Assembly (NCBI RefSeq): GCF_900128905.1
Contig: NZ_FQTV01000011.1
Location: forward strand, 1 to 64,000
DNA length: 64,000 nt
From: Bacteroides luti
Lineage (GTDB): Bacteria; Bacteroidota; Bacteroidia; Bacteroidales; Bacteroidaceae
Direction: 5' to 3'
Every line of letters starts with the position of its first letter. Position 1 is the stretch's first letter. Position numbers and translations under genes: made by a program. The notes beneath the pieces were generated by a model. That model worked only from the letters and a program-made list of their open reading frames with translations, searched no databases and was not told the origin of the DNA. Below, one piece after another: positions 27,962 through 37,588 of this stretch.

Positions 27962-30019
27962 TTATTTGATAATTATTTTGGTGATTGAATCATTCGTTCT
28001 TATTAAATACATACCAGGAAGAAGTTGTATTGGTGTTTTTCCATCGTTGTATCCTGTATAAACAAGCTTACCCTGAGCAGAATAGATGTTAATTTCATCT
28101 TCGGTGCCTGTAATCCATAAGTTTCCTTCGTTCTGCCAAGTTTTTATTTCTTTAGATTTAGCTGTTGTGATACCAACACTTTCGGGTTCGATTGAAATCT
28201 CGTATGATGTTTGGTTAAGCTTAGTGCCTTTATAGACGATGAATGACTGAAATGGCAGTAGATCTTCATCACTTTCAACGAATTTATTGTTTTTTAGACA
28301 GTAGTATTTATCTGCAGAAACAAGTTCTTTTGGACTGATACTATATGTATACGGGTTACCTAAGTGTGTATACCCGTTGCTAATTGAATAGATATTATTG
28401 TTTTCATTGAGTGTTATTCCTTTCTCAGAAAAGAAAAATAGTTCTCCATTATCAATATTGGGTAAGACTTTTATTATATATCCACTGCCATTGAATGCGC
28501 TATTGACAAACTTCTCATTTTGGTAACTTTTTAGAAAATAGTCATGGTTAGGCCTTAAAGCGTATGCTATACCATTAATATAGCCTCCTACAACTTTTGG
28601 AATAAATGGGAGTGAAAAGCTATGCCATTTGTCTGGTGTAAATCTGCAAACATAAGATATTTCTCCTTTAACAGTAACTTTCCCATTTATTTTAGCTCCA
28701 TCTATTATGCGTAAGTCTCCATTTATAGTTTCGTCATTGTATATCTTCACCTCATCTGCTTCAACTATTTGTTGATCATCGGGCAGTGTTTTTAGACATA
28801 CTGATTCAGACTCATTTGTGGTTATATATCCATTAGTTGCTTTTACTGTATAATTATAGTTCGTGTTTTGACTAAGATCATCTATTGTGTATGATGTTGT
28901 GTTTCCAACTTGCTTAGGAAAGCCAGAGAGTGAAGTTTCTATACTGTCAAGAACTTGTGTTATTTTTATGTTGTCTATTACAAATCCATAGTTATTTTTC
29001 ATACCTCCCTGAAACTTTATTATACAGTTGTTTGTTCCACCTGTCAGAGGGTAACTGAAGTGTTGAGTTGCTAATTGACTTGATGGATTAACAGCTATAT
29101 TTTTTATAAGATTGTTATTGACATAGAGGTTAACAGTTGTGGCCTTGCTGATACTGACAGTTCCTATGTCAAAACTAAGTTCAAAATTTCCACTATTACC
29201 AGATAAATTGAGTGTTGGGGTTTGAATGTATCCTGCTGTATTTGACACTCCAACTCTTAAGAATTTTTCAGTTTCAGAGTCAGATGTTACTACCTTTATA
29301 AGATCTCCGCTCCATTTAGGAAGATATGTTGCTAAATCTATGTATTCCTCGTATTTTACTTGTTCTCTAAAGTCTTCGTTTAATATTGTTTTTTCGTAGT
29401 TACCTGTTGTCTTGCTATATACATTAAGTATATAATCGGTTGCATTATCGCAGTTGTTCCAATTTGCGGTAAAAGAGCTATTCGTAATATTATTAGCACT
29501 CTTTGAAATTGGTGTAGAAATGAACCTCGCTGTTCCTTTTATTTCAATACTTAGTATTTTAGGACCAGCATTCACATTGGCATTTATTGAGCTTAGCCTT
29601 ATTTTAGCATGTTTATAAGAGAGCGTATTTGTAAATGTGAATATAGTTCCTGTTGAGGTGGCAGAAAATGAGTTATTTTGGAGTTGTGTCCAGTTTATGC
29701 CGTCTTCTGAAATTTCAAGTTTAGTAGAGGAACATTTGTAATCAGAAAATGTCCCAATTTTAGATGTAATGCTAATCTCTGTGAAAACTGAGAGGTCATA
29801 GAACTGTGTGGTCTCTGCATATGAATCACTACTATTCATGAGCCAGTAATCAGTTTTTCTTGATAAATTGTTCAACGTCCATCCAACGGATGATGCAGTT
29901 TGTCCATCTAATTTTGGAACAATTGTGTCACTGTAACAGTTTGTGTAGTTAAAAACAAGTAAGAAAAGAAAAATAAAGAAGGTTGCTCCTCGCTTTTTGA
30001 GTGGGGTAATCTTTGGCAT
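27962..30019 (-). CDS. Large secreted fibronectin-type-III surface protein with C-terminal sorting-like domain
   Basis: 685 residues, not a recognised enzyme. A signal peptide covers about 1-30. Two FN3-like segments are visible (ANNITNSSFTANWNNCDNATDYILNVYS near 177 and YTIDDLSQNTNYNYTVKATNG near 388), with a jelly-roll-like carbohydrate-binding region between. The C-terminus INIYSAQGKLVYTG...LLPGMYLIRTN...KIIIK has the shape of a type IX secretion or Por-tail domain. Probably a cell-surface adhesin or glycan-binding protein. Cotranscribed with the PID-CTERM-like small gene. Confidence 0.65.
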   Translation of the reverse strand: MPKITPLKKRGATFFIFLFLLVFNYTNCYSDTIVPKLDGQTASSVGWTLNNLSRKTDYWLMNSSDSYAETTQFYDLSVFTEISITSKIGTFSDYKCSSTKLEISEDGINWTQLQNNSFSATSTGTIFTFTNTLSYKHAKIRLSSINANVNAGPKILSIEIKGTARFISTPISKSANNITNSSFTANWNNCDNATDYILNVYSKTTGNYEKTILNEDFREQVKYEEYIDLATYLPKWSGDLIKVVTSDSETEKFLRVGVSNTAGYIQTPTLNLSGNSGNFELSFDIGTVSISKATTVNLYVNNNLIKNIAVNPSSQLATQHFSYPLTGGTNNCIIKFQGGMKNNYGFVIDNIKITQVLDSIETSLSGFPKQVGNTTSYTIDDLSQNTNYNYTVKATNGYITTNESESVCLKTLPDDQQIVEADEVKIYNDETINGDLRIIDGAKINGKVTVKGEISYVCRFTPDKWHSFSLPFIPKVVGGYINGIAYALRPNHDYFLKSYQNEKFVNSAFNGSGYIIKVLPNIDNGELFFFSEKGITLNENNNIYSISNGYTHLGNPYTYSISPKELVSADKYYCLKNNKFVESDEDLLPFQSFIVYKGTKLNQTSYEISIEPESVGITTAKSKEIKTWQNEGNLWITGTEDEINIYSAQGKLVYTGYNDGKTPIQLLPGMYLIRTNDSITKIIIK

Positions 30020-30059
30020 TTTTTTCTGTGTTATTCAGTATATAATTTTATATTTATGT

Positions 30060-30067
30060 CAAAGATA
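30060..30067 (-). promoter_or_regulatory. -7 promoter element for the surface protein operon
   Basis: TATCTTTG on the minus strand, 40 bp before the start at 30019. Confidence 0.6.
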
Positions 30068-30161
30068 TGTTATTTTATTGTTACATGAAAATAATTTTCA
30101 ATATTAAATTATTTGAAGTTACAACTATTGAGGATATATATTTATCTAAATACGTGCTAAA

Positions 30162-31004
30162 TTACTCAATTACAACCTTTTCTACTGAGATTTCTTCGTT
30201 TAGAAATGCTGAAGCAGACTCTGAAAATTTTGTTTCTGATTCTGTGGTTATGAATTTACATTTACCATTCTTTGTGCAAAGAGTATCCATCTCTGGATGT
30301 CTTCTTAAATAACTTTTTAGACTTTCGGCAACATATTCACCTTGAGATACAACAGTGATTCCCTTTGGTAAAAATTGATTGATCTTTGTTAGAAGAAGAG
30401 GGTAATGTGTGCATCCTAGAATGATAGTGTCAATTTCGGTATCTTTTTTAATTAGATTTTCAATATGCTTCTTTACAAAATAGTCAGCTCCAGGAGAATC
30501 ATATTCTTTATTTTCTACTAATGGAACCCACATAGGACAAGCCTCGCCACTAACAACTATGTCTGGATAGAGTTTATGAATCTCTAAAGGATAAGAGCCG
30601 GAGTTTATTGTTCCAGAGGTCGCCAATACTCCTACATGTTTTGATTGAGTTATGCTTCCAATAGATTCTACTGTTGGACGAATAACACCCAAAACTCTAC
30701 GATTAGGATCTATATTGGGTAAATCGTTAATTTGGATGCTTCGGAGAGCTTTTGCCGAAGCTGTGTTGCAGGCAAGAATAACCAGATGACATCCCATCTC
30801 AAAGAGTTTGTTTACAGCTTGTAATGTGAACTCATACACAATTTCAAAAGAGCGTGTACCATAAGGGGTTCTTGCATTATCGCCCAGATAGATATAATCG
30901 TATTCAGGTAGAACCTGCCTAATTTGATTTAAAATAGTTAATCCACCATATCCTGAGTCGAATACTCCGATTGCACCTGCTGTTTTTGATAATTCTTTTT
31001 CCAT
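30162..31004 (-). CDS. murI: Glutamate racemase
   Basis: Makes D-glutamate for peptidoglycan. 280 residues. Both catalytic cysteines are present: ACNTASA near 79 and GCTHYPLL near 200; the N-terminal FDSGYGGLTIL loop is conserved. It follows the ompH genes but is separated from them by a terminator at 31044-31073, so it is probably transcribed separately. Confidence 0.95.
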   Translation of the reverse strand: MEKELSKTAGAIGVFDSGYGGLTILNQIRQVLPEYDYIYLGDNARTPYGTRSFEIVYEFTLQAVNKLFEMGCHLVILACNTASAKALRSIQINDLPNIDPNRRVLGVIRPTVESIGSITQSKHVGVLATSGTINSGSYPLEIHKLYPDIVVSGEACPMWVPLVENKEYDSPGADYFVKKHIENLIKKDTEIDTIILGCTHYPLLLTKINQFLPKGITVVSQGEYVAESLKSYLRRHPEMDTLCTKNGKCKFITTESETKFSESASAFLNEEISVEKVVIE

Positions 31005-31043
31005 CTGGCTTTATATTAAAAAAGACTATATTCTATTATATAG

Positions 31044-31073
31044 AAAAAGGATGATATTATTATCATCCTTTTT
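31044..31073 (-). terminator. Terminator after the ompH operon
   Basis: AAAAAGGATGATA (31044-31056) and TATCATCCTTTTT (31061-31073) form a 13-bp perfect stem with a four-base loop; T-runs on both strands make it usable in either direction. It separates ompH from murI. Confidence 0.85.
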
Positions 31074-31097
31074 AATTTCGTAATATCTATGAACTAA

Positions 31098-31610
31098 TTA
31101 TTTAATTCCTAATTTAGCTTTGATAGCTGGAGTAACGTCGATACTTACTTTTTCGTTAAAGAAAGGAATAGTTGTTTTGTTACTTACATCAAAGATATAA
31201 GTATATCCTTCAGCTTGTCCTACAGCAGCGATTGCATCTTCCAGTTTCTTAAAGATAGGAGCAGTTTTTTCTTCCTGAGCCTTTTGTAGTTCTTGTTGAG
31301 CTTGTTGCTCGTATTCCTGACCTCTTTGAGCCATATCCTGCAATTCTTTTTGTCTTCTTTCAGAAATGTTTTGTGGTAATGTATCTTTTGCTGCTACAAA
31401 TTCAGCATATTTCTTATTAAATTCGTCGGAAGTTCTTTTAATCTCTGTGGTATATTGTTTTTGCAGTGCCTGCAAATCAGCTTGTGCCTTAATATACTCA
31501 GGCATAATGGTAATAATATCAGCGAATTTCATGTGTCCAAACTTGAACGTTTGAGCAGAAGCTCCAAGAGGAAGAGCTAACAATAATAGTAAGGCAATTT
31601 TTTTAAGCAT
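31098..31610 (-). CDS. OmpH/Skp-family periplasmic chaperone (copy 2)
   Basis: 170 residues with a signal peptide (about 1-19, ends ASA|Q). The body is a long charged coiled-coil hairpin (residues about 45-125) flanked by the beta core FKFGHMKFADI and KVSIDVTPAIKAKLG, as in Skp. It holds unfolded outer-membrane proteins for BamA, encoded two genes upstream. A TACATTTG element lies in the gap to the preceding paralog, so it may also be expressed on its own. Confidence 0.9.
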   Translation of the reverse strand: MLKKIALLLLLALPLGASAQTFKFGHMKFADIITIMPEYIKAQADLQALQKQYTTEIKRTSDEFNKKYAEFVAAKDTLPQNISERRQKELQDMAQRGQEYEQQAQQELQKAQEEKTAPIFKKLEDAIAAVGQAEGYTYIFDVSNKTTIPFFNEKVSIDVTPAIKAKLGIK

Positions 31611-31651
31611 AATTCTATTTTTTATTAATGATTACAGTTTAATACTGGATG

Positions 31652-31659
31652 CAAATGTA
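31652..31659 (-). promoter_or_regulatory. -7 element for the second ompH copy
   Basis: TACATTTG on the minus strand, 42 bp before the 31610 start, between the two ompH genes. Confidence 0.5.
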
Positions 31660-31664
31660 TGAAA

Positions 31665-32180
31665 TTAATTTGAATATCCTAATTTTGTAAGAACATCATT
31701 GCTAATATCTATTTGTGGTGATGCAAATATAATGCTAGAAGCCGATGCTCTGTCAATAATAGCGGAGTAGCCTTTGGTTTCAGCTATTGTTTTAACCGCA
31801 TTGTAGATTTCGTCTTGAATAGGTTTTATTAAACTTTCACGCTTTTTAAACAATTCCCCTTCAGGACCAAAATATTTACGTTTCAGTTCTCCGGCAGCTT
31901 TCTCTTTTTCTACAATCTCATTTTCTTTCTTGGTTTTTTGTTCTTCAGAAAGAAATACAGCTTCTGATTGATAGTTCTTATACAATTTTTGAGCTTCATT
32001 AGTTAAAGTCTCAACTTCACTTTGCCACTTCTTAGAAATTTGATTTAATTGTTCGTTAGCTCTTTCATAGGCTGGGATATTCTTTAAAATATATTCCATG
32101 TCAATCAAAGCAAATCTTTGTGCATTGGCAGCTATTGAAAAGGCAAATAACAGCATCGAAAAAAGAATAGACTTTTTCAT
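31665..32180 (-). CDS. OmpH/Skp-family periplasmic chaperone (copy 1)
   Basis: 171 residues, signal peptide about 1-20 (ends ANA|Q), start of mature protein RFALIDMEYILKNIPAYE as in Bacteroidota OmpH. A central Lys/Glu-rich coiled coil spans about 45-110. It follows bamA by 26 bp. Tandem Skp-like paralogs after bamA are common in this phylum and may serve different clients. Confidence 0.92.
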   Translation of the reverse strand: MKKSILFSMLLFAFSIAANAQRFALIDMEYILKNIPAYERANEQLNQISKKWQSEVETLTNEAQKLYKNYQSEAVFLSEEQKTKKENEIVEKEKAAGELKRKYFGPEGELFKKRESLIKPIQDEIYNAVKTIAETKGYSAIIDRASASSIIFASPQIDISNDVLTKLGYSN

Positions 32181-32206
32181 AACTTTTCGGTTTTAATATT
32201 AATAAA

Positions 32207-34825
32207 TTAGAATTCCTGTCCTAAGATAAAGTGGAATTGACTGCCTCCATATTGTTTTGAACCAAATACTTTATCGAATCCATATGCCCAGTCGATACCC
32301 ATCATACCAATCATAGGTAAGAAGATACGAACACCGACACCTGCAGAACGTTTCAGATCGAATGGATTGAAATTCTTTACATCGTGCCATGCATTACCAG
32401 CTTCAACAAAACTTAGAGCATAGATACTGGTTGATGATTGCAACATCAACGGATATCTCAATTCAAGACCAAAACGTGTATAAGCATAACCAGCCAATCC
32501 TGTAGGGGTAAGTGAGTTGTTTTCGTATCCACGTAGAGCTACACTTTCTGTTGCGTATGAAGAATATCCAGTCATACCGTCACCTCCCATATCGTATGTT
32601 TCAAAAGGTGATTTTTTATTGCTGTTATAGTGACCTAAGAATCCAAAATCAGCTCTGGTCATTAAGACTGGACATTTCGCACCGTCTGTTAATGCAGTAT
32701 AAGTTTTGGATTTAAAACTCCACTTATGATACTCAATCCACTTGTGCATTTTGTTCATGTCTTTCTGATTGCTTGTGTTGTATGAACCGTAGTCTATTCC
32801 ATCAAACATAGAATAAGGAGGTGTAAACTGAACAGATAATGAGAATTCAGAACCACGACGTGGATAAATAGGATTGTCAGAAGAACTTCTTGCAAGAGCA
32901 ATTTTCATGCTGATGTTGTTACAATTACCATTTGTAACAGGGAAATATTGCCAATCCTTAAGAATATATTTCTGATATGATAATTCTGCAGATAGAGTGA
33001 AATAATCATCAGGCCATCTTAAACGTTTTCCCCAACCAGCCGAAAGACCAAACATCTGAATAGATTTGCTCTTATCATACATGTTCTTAGTGTTAGCATA
33101 ATCGTAATTACCATATCCTCCATATCCACTATAAAGACTATTGTAATAGCTGTTTGAATAAAGAGAACTATAATAGCGGCTATTGATATCAGTCTGTTTT
33201 GAGTAGAAAGCAGAGACAGAGAATGAGTTAGGACGCTTTCCTCCAAACCAAGGATCAAAGAATGATAAACTGTATGATTGATAGTAACTACCGTTAGTCT
33301 GTCCGCTGACTGTTAAAGTCTGTCCGTCACCTTGAGGAAGAATACCTCTATAGTTTTCTCCCGGGTGGAATAAGTTAGCTATTGAGAAGTTTGTAAACTT
33401 CAGACTTAATTTACCGATTACACCGGTCTGTCCCCAACCGGCAGAGAACTCTACCTGGTCGTTAGCTTTAGATTCCAGGTTGTAAGCAATATCTACAGTT
33501 CCGTTAGCTTCATCTGGTTGGATATCTGGTTTGATATTCTCTGGGTTGAAATGCCCCATCTGAGAAATTTCACGCATAGATCTTTCAAGGTCTTCTTTGC
33601 TGAATAGTTGTCCTGGCTTAGTACGAAGTTCACGACGAACAACATTTTCATATAAGCGGTCGTTACCATTAATCTTGATTTTGTTCAGTGTAGCCTGACG
33701 ACCTTCATAGATTCTCATTTCAAGGTCAATAGAATCGTTGTCAACGTTTACTTCTACAGGGTCAAGTCTGTAAAAAAGATAACCATTATTATAATACAAG
33801 TTGCCGATAGCATCATCATCAGATGAAGTACGTTTGCCAAGTAACTTCTGGTTGTAAACATCACCTTTCTTCATGCGAAGTAAGAAGTTTAAGTAATCAG
33901 TAGTGTATAGAGTGTTACCTACCCAGGTTACTTTTCTCAGATAATATTTATCTCCTTCAGCTATTTTCATGTATACGTCTACACTTTTATCATCATACGG
34001 AGTAACACTATCAACAACAATACGTGCATCACGGTATCCCAATTCGTTATACTTGTCAATGATAAGCTGTTTGTCTTCTTCATATTTTTCGTTCACAAAC
34101 TTCTTTGTACGGAAAAGGTTCAGTATTTTGCCTTTTTCGTTAGTCTTTTTCATTACGCGTTTCAGCTTGTTGGCTTTAATCGCTAAATTCCCTTCGATTG
34201 TTATTTTGTGAACTTTTACTTTATCTTTTTTATCAATGTTGACGTCAACAATTACTTTGTTTTCATCTGATACGTCATCTCGTTGAACAATAACAACTTC
34301 TGCATTTTTGAATCCCTTGTCGTCAAAGTGTCTTTTGATTATGGTTTTTGCACGGTCAACAAGATTCGGAGTAATCTGACTTCCCTTAGCCAATCCTAAT
34401 TTAGCTTCCAGATCTTCCCTGTCTGATTTTTTAATTCCATGGTAATGGATTTCCGATATACGAGGGCGTTGTTTCAGCGCAATTTCCAAATATACTTTAT
34501 CGCCTTCTATTTTTGTAGCATATATATGAACATCAGAAAAAAGCCCATGCCGCATATATCTTTTGACGGCTTGTGTAATTTCGTCACCAGGAACAGAAAC
34601 AACTTGTCCGACAGACAGACCAGATAAACCTATGAGTAAGTAATCCTCCTGATCTTTAACACCTGAAACGGTTATTCCTCCAATTTCATATTTCTTCGGA
34701 GTCGCGGAATAAAGAATAACTGGCTTGTCAGACTTCTCTGAATTGCTTTTTTCTTGTGCAAAGCCTGATAGTGTAAAGAAAAACAGGCTGATAAATAGTA
34801 GTATTCGGGAAATACGATAATGCAT
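32207..34825 (-). CDS. bamA: Outer-membrane protein assembly factor BamA
   Basis: Central insertase for outer-membrane barrels. 872 residues: signal peptide 1-23, five POTRA domains to about 440, then the C-terminal 16-strand barrel ending in FHFILGQEF with terminal Phe. The loop-6 motif appears as VALRGYENN. The ATG at 34825 is chosen because it starts a proper signal peptide; an open frame 46 codons longer would overlap uppS. A Tyr/Ser/Gly-rich stretch near 600 (YYSSLYSNSYYNSLYSGYGG) is an unusually low-complexity surface loop. Confidence 0.93.
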   Translation of the reverse strand: MHYRISRILLFISLFFFTLSGFAQEKSNSEKSDKPVILYSATPKKYEIGGITVSGVKDQEDYLLIGLSGLSVGQVVSVPGDEITQAVKRYMRHGLFSDVHIYATKIEGDKVYLEIALKQRPRISEIHYHGIKKSDREDLEAKLGLAKGSQITPNLVDRAKTIIKRHFDDKGFKNAEVVIVQRDDVSDENKVIVDVNIDKKDKVKVHKITIEGNLAIKANKLKRVMKKTNEKGKILNLFRTKKFVNEKYEEDKQLIIDKYNELGYRDARIVVDSVTPYDDKSVDVYMKIAEGDKYYLRKVTWVGNTLYTTDYLNFLLRMKKGDVYNQKLLGKRTSSDDDAIGNLYYNNGYLFYRLDPVEVNVDNDSIDLEMRIYEGRQATLNKIKINGNDRLYENVVRRELRTKPGQLFSKEDLERSMREISQMGHFNPENIKPDIQPDEANGTVDIAYNLESKANDQVEFSAGWGQTGVIGKLSLKFTNFSIANLFHPGENYRGILPQGDGQTLTVSGQTNGSYYQSYSLSFFDPWFGGKRPNSFSVSAFYSKQTDINSRYYSSLYSNSYYNSLYSGYGGYGNYDYANTKNMYDKSKSIQMFGLSAGWGKRLRWPDDYFTLSAELSYQKYILKDWQYFPVTNGNCNNISMKIALARSSSDNPIYPRRGSEFSLSVQFTPPYSMFDGIDYGSYNTSNQKDMNKMHKWIEYHKWSFKSKTYTALTDGAKCPVLMTRADFGFLGHYNSNKKSPFETYDMGGDGMTGYSSYATESVALRGYENNSLTPTGLAGYAYTRFGLELRYPLMLQSSTSIYALSFVEAGNAWHDVKNFNPFDLKRSAGVGVRIFLPMIGMMGIDWAYGFDKVFGSKQYGGSQFHFILGQEF

Positions 34826-34835
34826 TTTATTTATT

Positions 34836-35567
34836 TTATATTTGTTCACTAGTTTTGCCGAAGCGGCGTTCTCTTTTTTGATACTCACAAATTGCTTTCC
34901 TAAATTCTTCTTCTCTGAAATCAGGCCAGAATGTATCGCAAAAATAAAGTTCTGAATAAGCACTTTGCCACAACAAATAATTGCTTAAGCGCAGTTCTCC
35001 TCCAGTTCTTATTAACAGGTCGGGATCTGGCATAAAGTATGTAGCAAGATGAGAAGAAATGCATTCATCAGTAATCTGATCAATGGAAAGTTTTCCTTGC
35101 TGTACTTCTTTAGCAATCTGTTTAGTTGTTTCTATGATTTCCCATCGGGATGAGTAGCTAAGTGCCAATACCATACACATGCCGGTATTGCCCGATGTTC
35201 TTTCAATGCAGTTATTCAAGCTTATTTTCACATCTTCCGGTAATGTGTTCATATCACCTATTATCCGGAAGCTAATATTGTTTTTCATGAAAATCTCTTC
35301 CTCAATAGAGTCCAGCAATAGTTTCATGATAGCAGATACTTCATTGGCTGGTCTGTTCCAGTTTTCTGTTGAGAAAGTATATAAAGTAAGGAACTTAACC
35401 CCTAACCTTGCTGCTTCTTCGGCAATAATATGTACAGTTTCAGCTCCTGCCTGATGTCCAAAACTTCGTTCATGTCCACGTTGTTTTGCCCATCTTCCAT
35501 TACCGTCCATTATTATTGCGATATGCCCGGGTATCCGATTAATATCTATTTCTTCTTTATATGGCAT
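34836..35567 (-). CDS. uppS: Isoprenyl transferase (undecaprenyl diphosphate synthase)
   Basis: Makes the lipid carrier for peptidoglycan and surface glycans. 243 residues. Conserved [16 protein letters not shown] near 17 with the catalytic Asp, [13 protein letters not shown] near 68 and [26 protein letters not shown] near 185 are all present. It lies between the DUF6089 gene and bamA with gaps of 8-10 bp. Confidence 0.95.
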   Translation of the reverse strand: MPYKEEIDINRIPGHIAIIMDGNGRWAKQRGHERSFGHQAGAETVHIIAEEAARLGVKFLTLYTFSTENWNRPANEVSAIMKLLLDSIEEEIFMKNNISFRIIGDMNTLPEDVKISLNNCIERTSGNTGMCMVLALSYSSRWEIIETTKQIAKEVQQGKLSIDQITDECISSHLATYFMPDPDLLIRTGGELRLSNYLLWQSAYSELYFCDTFWPDFREEEFRKAICEYQKRERRFGKTSEQI

Positions 35568-35575
35568 AAATTCTT

Positions 35576-36274
35576 TTAATTATTACATTTTTTGCATTTA
35601 GGAAAAAGATCATAAGTAATGAATACTGTTGTAAAAGAATAACTGTCCTTATTCTTAAATCCCTTTCCTTTTATACCGTATGGATCATTTAATATTAACC
35701 CATCCGCATTGGTTACATCCAGATTATCAGATAAACTAAATCTCATAGTCATTTCGCAACCAATATTTAGCCTTTTGGCAAATTTATATTTAATTCCTAT
35801 ACCAATTGGAAAGTTTACTGTAAAAACATCTTTTGCTGTTGCAGGTGCAAAAGTTAATCCAACTCCTCCCAATAAATAAGGCGTAAACCTTTTATAGCCT
35901 TTGTATTCGTGGCCTATTCCATATCCCCGGAAGTTGTATTCAAATTGAGTGCCTAAATCATAAATATTCCGACTGAAACTCACTTGCTTACCCTCAGGGT
36001 ATTTGTTTTCAAAATTTTCCGTATTACCGGATATTTTTCCTATTGTTAAGTTCGTCTTTATTGCCATGTGCGGATTCAATACATATCTTGCCATAACGCC
36101 ACCAGCAAATTGTAAGTCTTTAAAAGGGGCAGAATTATTTGCGTCTCCCATATAAAAACTACCTCCAAGCAATCCTCCTGCTTCCATTCTATATTCATTC
36201 TCCTGTGCATGGATAAATATAGGTGTAAACAAGGCTAACAATATAAAAATGAGCGTTTTATTGATAAATTTCAT
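35576..36274 (-). CDS. DUF6089-family outer-membrane beta-barrel protein
   Basis: 232 residues with a signal peptide (about 1-23, ends IHA|Q) and alternating hydrophobic strands; the opening [17 protein letters not shown] and [23 protein letters not shown] match the DUF6089 family as found next to uppS in many Bacteroidota. Function unproven. Its C-terminus KCKKCNN contains a Cys pair. First gene of the uppS-bamA-ompH unit. Confidence 0.82.
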   Translation of the reverse strand: MKFINKTLIFILLALFTPIFIHAQENEYRMEAGGLLGGSFYMGDANNSAPFKDLQFAGGVMARYVLNPHMAIKTNLTIGKISGNTENFENKYPEGKQVSFSRNIYDLGTQFEYNFRGYGIGHEYKGYKRFTPYLLGGVGLTFAPATAKDVFTVNFPIGIGIKYKFAKRLNIGCEMTMRFSLSDNLDVTNADGLILNDPYGIKGKGFKNKDSYSFTTVFITYDLFPKCKKCNN

Positions 36275-36385
36275 ACCTACATTATTTATAAGTTTGTTTT
36301 CCTATAAAACGCTGTTTTTTTTCAATAATTACATCTTAAATCAAATTATTGTATATTTGATCATAAAATGCTTATTTACAAATTG

Positions 36386-36393
36386 CAAAAATA
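36386..36393 (-). promoter_or_regulatory. -7 promoter element for the DUF6089-uppS-bamA operon
   Basis: TATTTTTG on the minus strand, about 110 bp before the DUF6089 start. The rest of the 36275-36483 gap is AT-rich with nothing else recognised. Confidence 0.45.
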
Positions 36394-36483
36394 GAAAGTT
36401 TTTTCTCTCAATTGAACATTCAGGGCAAGTTTTATAAATATTTATAGATAATAAGTGTGTTTTTCTCGACAAATATTCTATTA

Positions 36484-37554
36484 TTAGAGCGCGGGTACAT
36501 TATTTCCGTTATAATAATGTAATATTGGAACGCAAAAATGGAAATCTATAAAATGTCTTTTTCCGTTGATGTGCGGAGCCTTTATTCCATCATTTAGAAT
36601 TATGGCCGATTTCTCAATAAATGCTTCATCCCATAAGTTTTTATCGATAAATGATTGTAACAACACACTTCCTCCTTCTACCATGATTGACTGGATGTTA
36701 TTCCTGTGAAGTTCTGCTAATAACTCAGGTAAAAGATCGTCAGTAAATGGAAGTTTCTTATAACATGTGTTATTGCTGTTAATATGTTCTTTTTCTGTTA
36801 CGATCCATGTTTTTATTTTATCATCCAGCAGATGGAAATTTTCGGGAATTTTTAAGGTTCTGTCTATTACAACACGGAGCGGATCTTTTCCGTACCAGTT
36901 TCGTACGCTAAGCGTAGGATTGTCTAAAAGAGCGGTTCTTGTTCCTACAATAATAGCATCAACTTCGGCGCGTCTTTTATGTACAAGCATATTGGTCATG
37001 GGGGTAGAAAGAGCGATAGGATGGCCACCGGTTCTTTTTACATCTAAAAAACCGTCGGAAGATTCTGCCCATTTTAATATTATATAAGGTCTTTTCTTAG
37101 AATGGAATGTGATAAATCTCTTGTTCAGATTGCTACATTCCTGTTCAAGAACTCCAACTGTGACTTCTATACCTGCATCTTGTAACTTCTTTATACCTCT
37201 TCCGGCTACTTTGGCGAAAGGATCTATACATCCTATTACAACTTTAGGAATCCCTTTTTCTATGATTAAATCGGCACAAGGAGGAGTTTTTCCGTAGTGA
37301 GAACAAGGTTCCAGACTAACATATATTGTTGACTGTTTGAGTTTTGATTTATCTTTTATAGAATTTATTGCATTTACTTCAGCATGTGCATCTCCGCATA
37401 TTCGATGATATCCTTCGCCAATTATCTTACCATCACACACAATGACAGCTCCTACCATAGGATTTGGAGAAGCCTCACATTTTCCTTTTCTGGCCAATTC
37501 TATGCAACGGGCCATATAGATTTCTTCTTGTGTAAAAATTCTGTTGTTTTCCAT
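36484..37554 (-). CDS. ribD: Bifunctional riboflavin deaminase/reductase RibD
   Basis: Catalyses the second and third steps of riboflavin synthesis. 356 residues. The deaminase domain has the zinc motif HAEVNAI near 57 and PCSHYGKTPPC near 83. The reductase domain from about 150 contains ILKWAESSDGFL, DAIIVGTRTALLDNPTLSVR and SIMVEGGSVLLQSFI. The start MENNRIFTQEEIYM fits the family. Divergent from prmC across 34 bp. Confidence 0.95.
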   Translation of the reverse strand: MENNRIFTQEEIYMARCIELARKGKCEASPNPMVGAVIVCDGKIIGEGYHRICGDAHAEVNAINSIKDKSKLKQSTIYVSLEPCSHYGKTPPCADLIIEKGIPKVVIGCIDPFAKVAGRGIKKLQDAGIEVTVGVLEQECSNLNKRFITFHSKKRPYIILKWAESSDGFLDVKRTGGHPIALSTPMTNMLVHKRRAEVDAIIVGTRTALLDNPTLSVRNWYGKDPLRVVIDRTLKIPENFHLLDDKIKTWIVTEKEHINSNNTCYKKLPFTDDLLPELLAELHRNNIQSIMVEGGSVLLQSFIDKNLWDEAFIEKSAIILNDGIKAPHINGKRHFIDFHFCVPILHYYNGNNVPAL

Positions 37555-37563
37555 TTATTTTTC

Positions 37564-37571
37564 TACTTTTG
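37564..37571 (+). promoter_or_regulatory. -7 promoter element for prmC-recX-comF
   Basis: TACTTTTG matches TAnnTTTG, 17 bp before the prmC start. Confidence 0.55.
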
Positions 37572-37588
37572 CAAACAAATCATAATTT

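Noticed and set aside
27962..30019. Type IX secretion system genes
   Set aside because: Only a tail-like C-terminal domain is visible; no por/gld genes are in the window.
34826..34963. Longer BamA open frame
   Set aside because: Would overlap uppS; the ATG at 34825 begins a normal signal peptide.
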